A DNA stretch of 64,000 nucleotides from Clostridia bacterium. Lineage in GTDB: Bacteria > Bacillota > Clostridia > TANB77 > UBA1234. The stretch is taken from assembly GCA_017469545.1 (NCBI GenBank), contig JAFUGE010000014.1, positions 41,866-105,865 on the forward strand. Reading direction: 5' to 3'. Made by a program: the position numbers and the translations under genes. Of this stretch, positions 59,531 to 64,000 are shown piece after piece (within the stretch, counting starts at the first letter, position 1; every line of letters starts with the position of its first letter). Below the pieces are notes generated by a model. It was not told where the DNA came from. It worked only from the letters and a program-made list of their open reading frames with translations, and did no database searches.

Positions 59531-60790
59531 ATGAAAATAGGATTTGTATCATTGGGCTGTAGCAAGAATTTAGTAGATACAGAAATGATGATTGGATATT
59601 ATAAAAAGAATGATTATGAAATTGTCAGTGACCCGAGTGAAGCGGATATCATTGTGATTAATACGTGCGGGTTTATTGAAAGCGCAAAGAAAGAGGCCAT
59701 TGACACGATTTTGGAGATGGCGGATTATAAAGAAAACGGGAACTGCAAAAAGCTGATTGTGACAGGCTGTTTAGTAGAGCGCTATGCTGAGGAATTGCAA
59801 AAGGAATTTCCGGAAGTGGATTTGTTTATTCCTATTCGTGATTATGCGAAAATTTTTGACGATTTAAAATATCTGGAGAGGGAAATTTCGACGGGAGAGA
59901 ATTTTGCATACTTAAAAATTGCGGAGGGCTGTAGCAACAATTGTACATACTGCGCTATTCCTTTGATTAGAGGCCCATATGTTAGCAGGCCAATGGACGA
60001 AATCTTGAAAGAAGCAAAGCAATTGTCAGATAAAGGCATACAAGAATTAATTGTGATTGCACAAGATACGACAAAGTATGGCGTTGATTTATATGGCGAA
60101 GGAAAGCTTCCTGAACTATTAGAAAAGCTTTGTGAATACAATTTCAAATGGATTAGATTTTTATATGCTTATCCTGAAACCATTACAGACGAATTGATTG
60201 CAGTAGTCAAAAGCCAGCCTAAAATATGCCATTATTTTGATATTCCAATACAGCACATTTCAGATACTGTTCTAAAAAGAATGGGCAGAAAGACGACTGG
60301 AGAAAGAATCAGAAATATCATTGCTAAAATTAGAAAGGAAATTCCTGATGTTGTACTTAGAACCTCTTTAATTGTTGGTTTTCCAGGGGAGACAGAGGAA
60401 GATTTCGAAGAACTTTGTACTTTCGTGGAAGAGACGAAGTTTAACCGTCTAGGTGTATTTACCTATTCGCCGGAAGACGGCACTCCTGCGGTGAAACTAA
60501 AAGAACAAATTGACGAGAATGTAAAGCAAGAACGTTATCGTATCTTAATGGAGAGACAGCAAAAAGTTTCCAAGGAAAATAATGAACGCATCGTGGGAAG
60601 AGAGCTAGAATGCATCGTTGAGGGAATAACAGACGATAGCGACTATTACATAGCAAGATCATATATGGATGTCCCGAATGAAGACGGTTTAGTGTTTATC
60701 AAAAACGAAAAAGAGCATCAAGAGGGAGAATTTGTAAAAGTAAGTGTTACAGGCGCACTTGAATATGACTTAATTGCCGGGGAAGCGTAG
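59531..60790 (+). CDS. rimO: Ribosomal protein S12 methylthiotransferase RimO
   Basis: 419 residues. MTTase N-terminal domain with Cys in SLGCSKNLVDTE, NTCGF and TGCLVERY; radical SAM domain with C-x3-C-x2-C in EGCSNNCTYCAIPLIRG (about 126-142); C-terminal TRAM domain. The 'GCSKN.VD.E' and 'PLIRGPYVSRP' forms favour RimO over MiaB or MtaB. Reaction: insertion of a methylthio group on Asp88-equivalent of ribosomal protein S12, using SAM and two Fe-S clusters. ATG 59531 follows AGGAGG; the earlier in-frame ATG lacks one. Confidence 0.93.
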   Translation: MKIGFVSLGCSKNLVDTEMMIGYYKKNDYEIVSDPSEADIIVINTCGFIESAKKEAIDTILEMADYKENGNCKKLIVTGCLVERYAEELQKEFPEVDLFIPIRDYAKIFDDLKYLEREISTGENFAYLKIAEGCSNNCTYCAIPLIRGPYVSRPMDEILKEAKQLSDKGIQELIVIAQDTTKYGVDLYGEGKLPELLEKLCEYNFKWIRFLYAYPETITDELIAVVKSQPKICHYFDIPIQHISDTVLKRMGRKTTGERIRNIIAKIRKEIPDVVLRTSLIVGFPGETEEDFEELCTFVEETKFNRLGVFTYSPEDGTPAVKLKEQIDENVKQERYRILMERQQKVSKENNERIVGRELECIVEGITDDSDYYIARSYMDVPNEDGLVFIKNEKEHQEGEFVKVSVTGALEYDLIAGEA

Positions 60791-60812
60791 GGGTTGCATA
60801 TCATGCAACCCG
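60786..60812 (+). repeat. REP-like element with altered stem
   Basis: Head CGTAGGGG overlapping the rimO stop; stem GGGTTGCAT / ATGCAACCC. Compared with GGGCAGCGT / ACGCTGCCC, four positions differ and all are matched on the other arm. Confidence 0.85.
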
Positions 60813-60831
60813 CGATAAAGGAGGATTTTTA

Positions 60832-61434
60832 ATGAATTTACCAAATAAAATTACAGTGGCAAGAATACTTTTAATACCGATTATGATTATTATTCCATAT
60901 CTTAACATACAAGGCACAATTCCTATTGGCGGAATTACATATTCCAATTTAATCATTCTTGCCATTTTCTTAGTGGCATCTCTTACTGATTTTTTGGATG
61001 GATATTTGGCACGAAAAAATAATCAAGTAACGACATTTGGCAAATTCTTGGACCCTATCGCAGATAAGTTATTGGTACTATCTGCTTTGATTATGCTAGT
61101 AGAAATGGGAAAAATTCCAGCTTGGATTCCGATTATCATTGCAGCAAGAGAATTTATTGTCTCTGGCATTAGAATGCTTGCTGCGGGCGAGGGCAACGTC
61201 ATTGCTGCCTCTTGGTATGGTAAAGTAAAAACAGTTTCTCAAATGGTAGCAATATCACTAGCGTTTATTGACACAAGTGCATTTATGGAATTTACAAAAG
61301 GAGAATTAGCTAATTCTGCATTACCTTTAAATATATTAATGTCAGTTGCAATGTTAGTATCTGTTGTAATGACAATATTCTCTGGAGTAGATTACTTTAT
61401 TAAATCAAAAGACATCATTTTAAAATCAAAATAA
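60832..61434 (+). CDS. pgsA: CDP-diacylglycerol-glycerol-3-phosphate 3-phosphatidyltransferase
   Basis: 200 residues with about five or six membrane helices and an N terminus NLPNKITVARILLIP. The CDP-alcohol phosphotransferase motif D-G-x2-A-R-x8-G-x3-D-x3-D is visible as DGYLARKNNQVTTFGKFLDPIAD (about 63-85). Reaction: phosphatidylglycerol phosphate synthesis at the membrane, precursor for PG and, through the cls at 19.9 kb, cardiolipin. Start after AAGGAGG. The REP following separates it from ligA. Confidence 0.93.
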   Translation: MNLPNKITVARILLIPIMIIIPYLNIQGTIPIGGITYSNLIILAIFLVASLTDFLDGYLARKNNQVTTFGKFLDPIADKLLVLSALIMLVEMGKIPAWIPIIIAAREFIVSGIRMLAAGEGNVIAASWYGKVKTVSQMVAISLAFIDTSAFMEFTKGELANSALPLNILMSVAMLVSVVMTIFSGVDYFIKSKDIILKSK

Positions 61435-61435
61435 A

Positions 61436-63470
<2,035 letters not shown>

Positions 63471-63518
63471 TATTGAGAGGACAGGAAAAAATTTCTTCAC
63501 AAAAAATTAAAAAAAGTG

Positions 63519-63547
63519 TTGACTTTAAAAAATATACGTGTTATGAT
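63519..63547 (+). promoter_or_regulatory. rRNA operon promoter P1
   Basis: TTGACT (63519-63524), 17-nt spacer, TATGAT (63542-63547), in an A/T-rich upstream region that can serve as UP element. Confidence 0.8.
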
Positions 63548-63648
63548 AAACAAGCACTCGGGAGAGCGACAAAAAACGATATAAAATTCGTTCAATAAAT
63601 CAGTTGAAAATTGCCAAAAATTTCTTAATAAAAAAGTTTAAAAAATTG

Positions 63649-63677
63649 TTGACAAGGTGTTATAAAAATGCTATACT
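63649..63677 (+). promoter_or_regulatory. rRNA operon promoter P2
   Basis: TTGACA (63649-63654), 17-nt spacer, TATACT (63672-63677), 130 nt downstream of P1. Tandem promoters are typical of rrn operons. The leader that follows has CATTGAAAAGTAAACAAT, similar to the region before other clostridial 16S genes. Confidence 0.85.
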
Positions 63678-63767
63678 GATTAAGGCTTTTACGAGAGCCA
63701 CAAAGTACATTGAAAAGTAAACAATGAGTATAAAAAGAGAAACCAAGCGAGTAGTACTAGAAGAAGA

Positions 63768-63794
63768 TGTAGGGGGCGCGTATAACGCGACCCG
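63768..63794 (+). repeat. REP-like element in the rRNA leader
   Basis: TGTAGGGG head and stem GGGCGCGTA / TAACGCGACCC located between rrn P2 and the 16S gene, bracketed by CTAGAA (63757-63762) and TTCTAG (63803-63808 region), so it lies at the tip of a leader stem. Confidence 0.75.
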
Positions 63795-63884
63795 CATATA
63801 AATTTTCTAGACACAAAATAAAAAGATAACCATGAGTTAGAAAACTCGAACTAAACTATCTCTTGAGGGAGATAGAAAAATAAT

Positions 63885-64000
63885 TAATATGAGAGTTTGA
63901 TCCTGGCTCAGGAGAAACGCTGGCGGCGCACATAAGACATGCAAGTCGAACGGAACTTAGTCGAATGTTTACATGAGACGAAAGTTTAGTGGCGGACGGG
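63885..64000 (+). rRNA. 16S ribosomal RNA, 5' end (continues beyond window)
   Basis: Begins about seven bases before AGAGTTTGATCCTGGCTCAG, the universal 27F site, and continues with GAAACGCTGGCGGCGCA, ACATGCAAGTCGAACGG and GTGGCGGACGGG, all typical of helices at the 16S 5' end. The mature 5' end is placed by analogy with E. coli numbering, uncertain by a few bases. CTATCTC / GGAGATAG just upstream can form part of the processing stalk. Confidence 0.97.

Overview
The window is a low-GC chromosomal segment with strong Shine-Dalgarno sites (AGGAGG type), TTGACA/TATAAT promoters spaced by 17 nt, frequent TTG and GTG starts and Clostridia-type gene order. Spore genes (gpr germination protease, a SpoIID-like protein), KtrAB/Trk potassium uptake, a four-domain S1 homologue of Firmicute length and rpsO-pnp point to an anaerobic spore-lineage Firmicute, probably a member of class Clostridia. 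The first 116 bases of the 16S rRNA at the right edge differ from the usual Clostridium/Lachnospiraceae 5' end, so a deep or uncultured clostridial lineage is likely; I cannot name it from sequence alone.

Layout. 1-4.2 kb: end of a PstS-like phosphate-binding protein, a CBS-pair protein, KtrB/KtrA potassium transporter and a DUF402 protein. 4.2-9.1 kb: smpB and a small secreted Thr/Asn-rich protein on the minus strand, then a polytopic membrane protein with an apparent frameshift, an acyl-CoA-synthetase-like enzyme and an Rrf2 regulator that is also frameshifted. 9.1-24.5 kb: an isolated unknown gene with a sliding-clamp-type motif, then plsC, S1 homologue, typA, a lipoprotein, queA-tgt (queuosine), lepA, rlmB, cardiolipin synthase, argS and a UDP-sugar pyrophosphorylase. 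24.5-34.4 kb: DUF1540 protein, a type II toxin-antitoxin pair, an ArsR-regulated metal-exporting P-type ATPase with a clear operator, a cysteine desulfurase next to a TtcA-like tRNA thiolase, DUF362 and DUF4153 proteins, ychF and a small Smr protein. 34.5-43.7 kb: SpoIID-like protein, ROK kinase (apparent ATT start), murB, an atypical yvcK, glycogen debranching enzyme, ruvC, holA, gpr. 43.8-51.0 kb: a three-gene operon of unknown membrane-anchored proteins ending in an 1847-residue protein with coiled coil, M23 and NlpC/P60 domains; this is the best candidate for an undescribed system. 51.1-63.5 kb: rpsO, pnp, a P-loop plus Asp23-like protein, a PhoP/PhoR-like two-component system behind a structured 340-base leader, two secreted/membrane unknowns, ftsY, a DUF5665 protein, rimO, pgsA and ligA. 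63.5-64.0 kb: tandem rRNA promoters and the start of a 16S rRNA gene.

The most conspicuous non-coding feature is a family of about 28 short REP-like elements in intergenic gaps. Each has a GTAG head followed by a small palindrome; copies differ by paired changes that keep the stem, and six pairs lie in inverted orientation like BIMEs. Other unexplained structure includes two copies of a two-stem element with a conserved junction (2921-2984 and 34363-34440), a 125-base imperfect hairpin (1305-1429), a perfect 38-bp inverted repeat (43667-43747), a hairpin that could both terminate ftsY transcripts and enclose the start of the next gene (59166-59201), and a marked preference for GAC over GAT before codons starting with GA. 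All assignments are by reading motifs; no database search was run.
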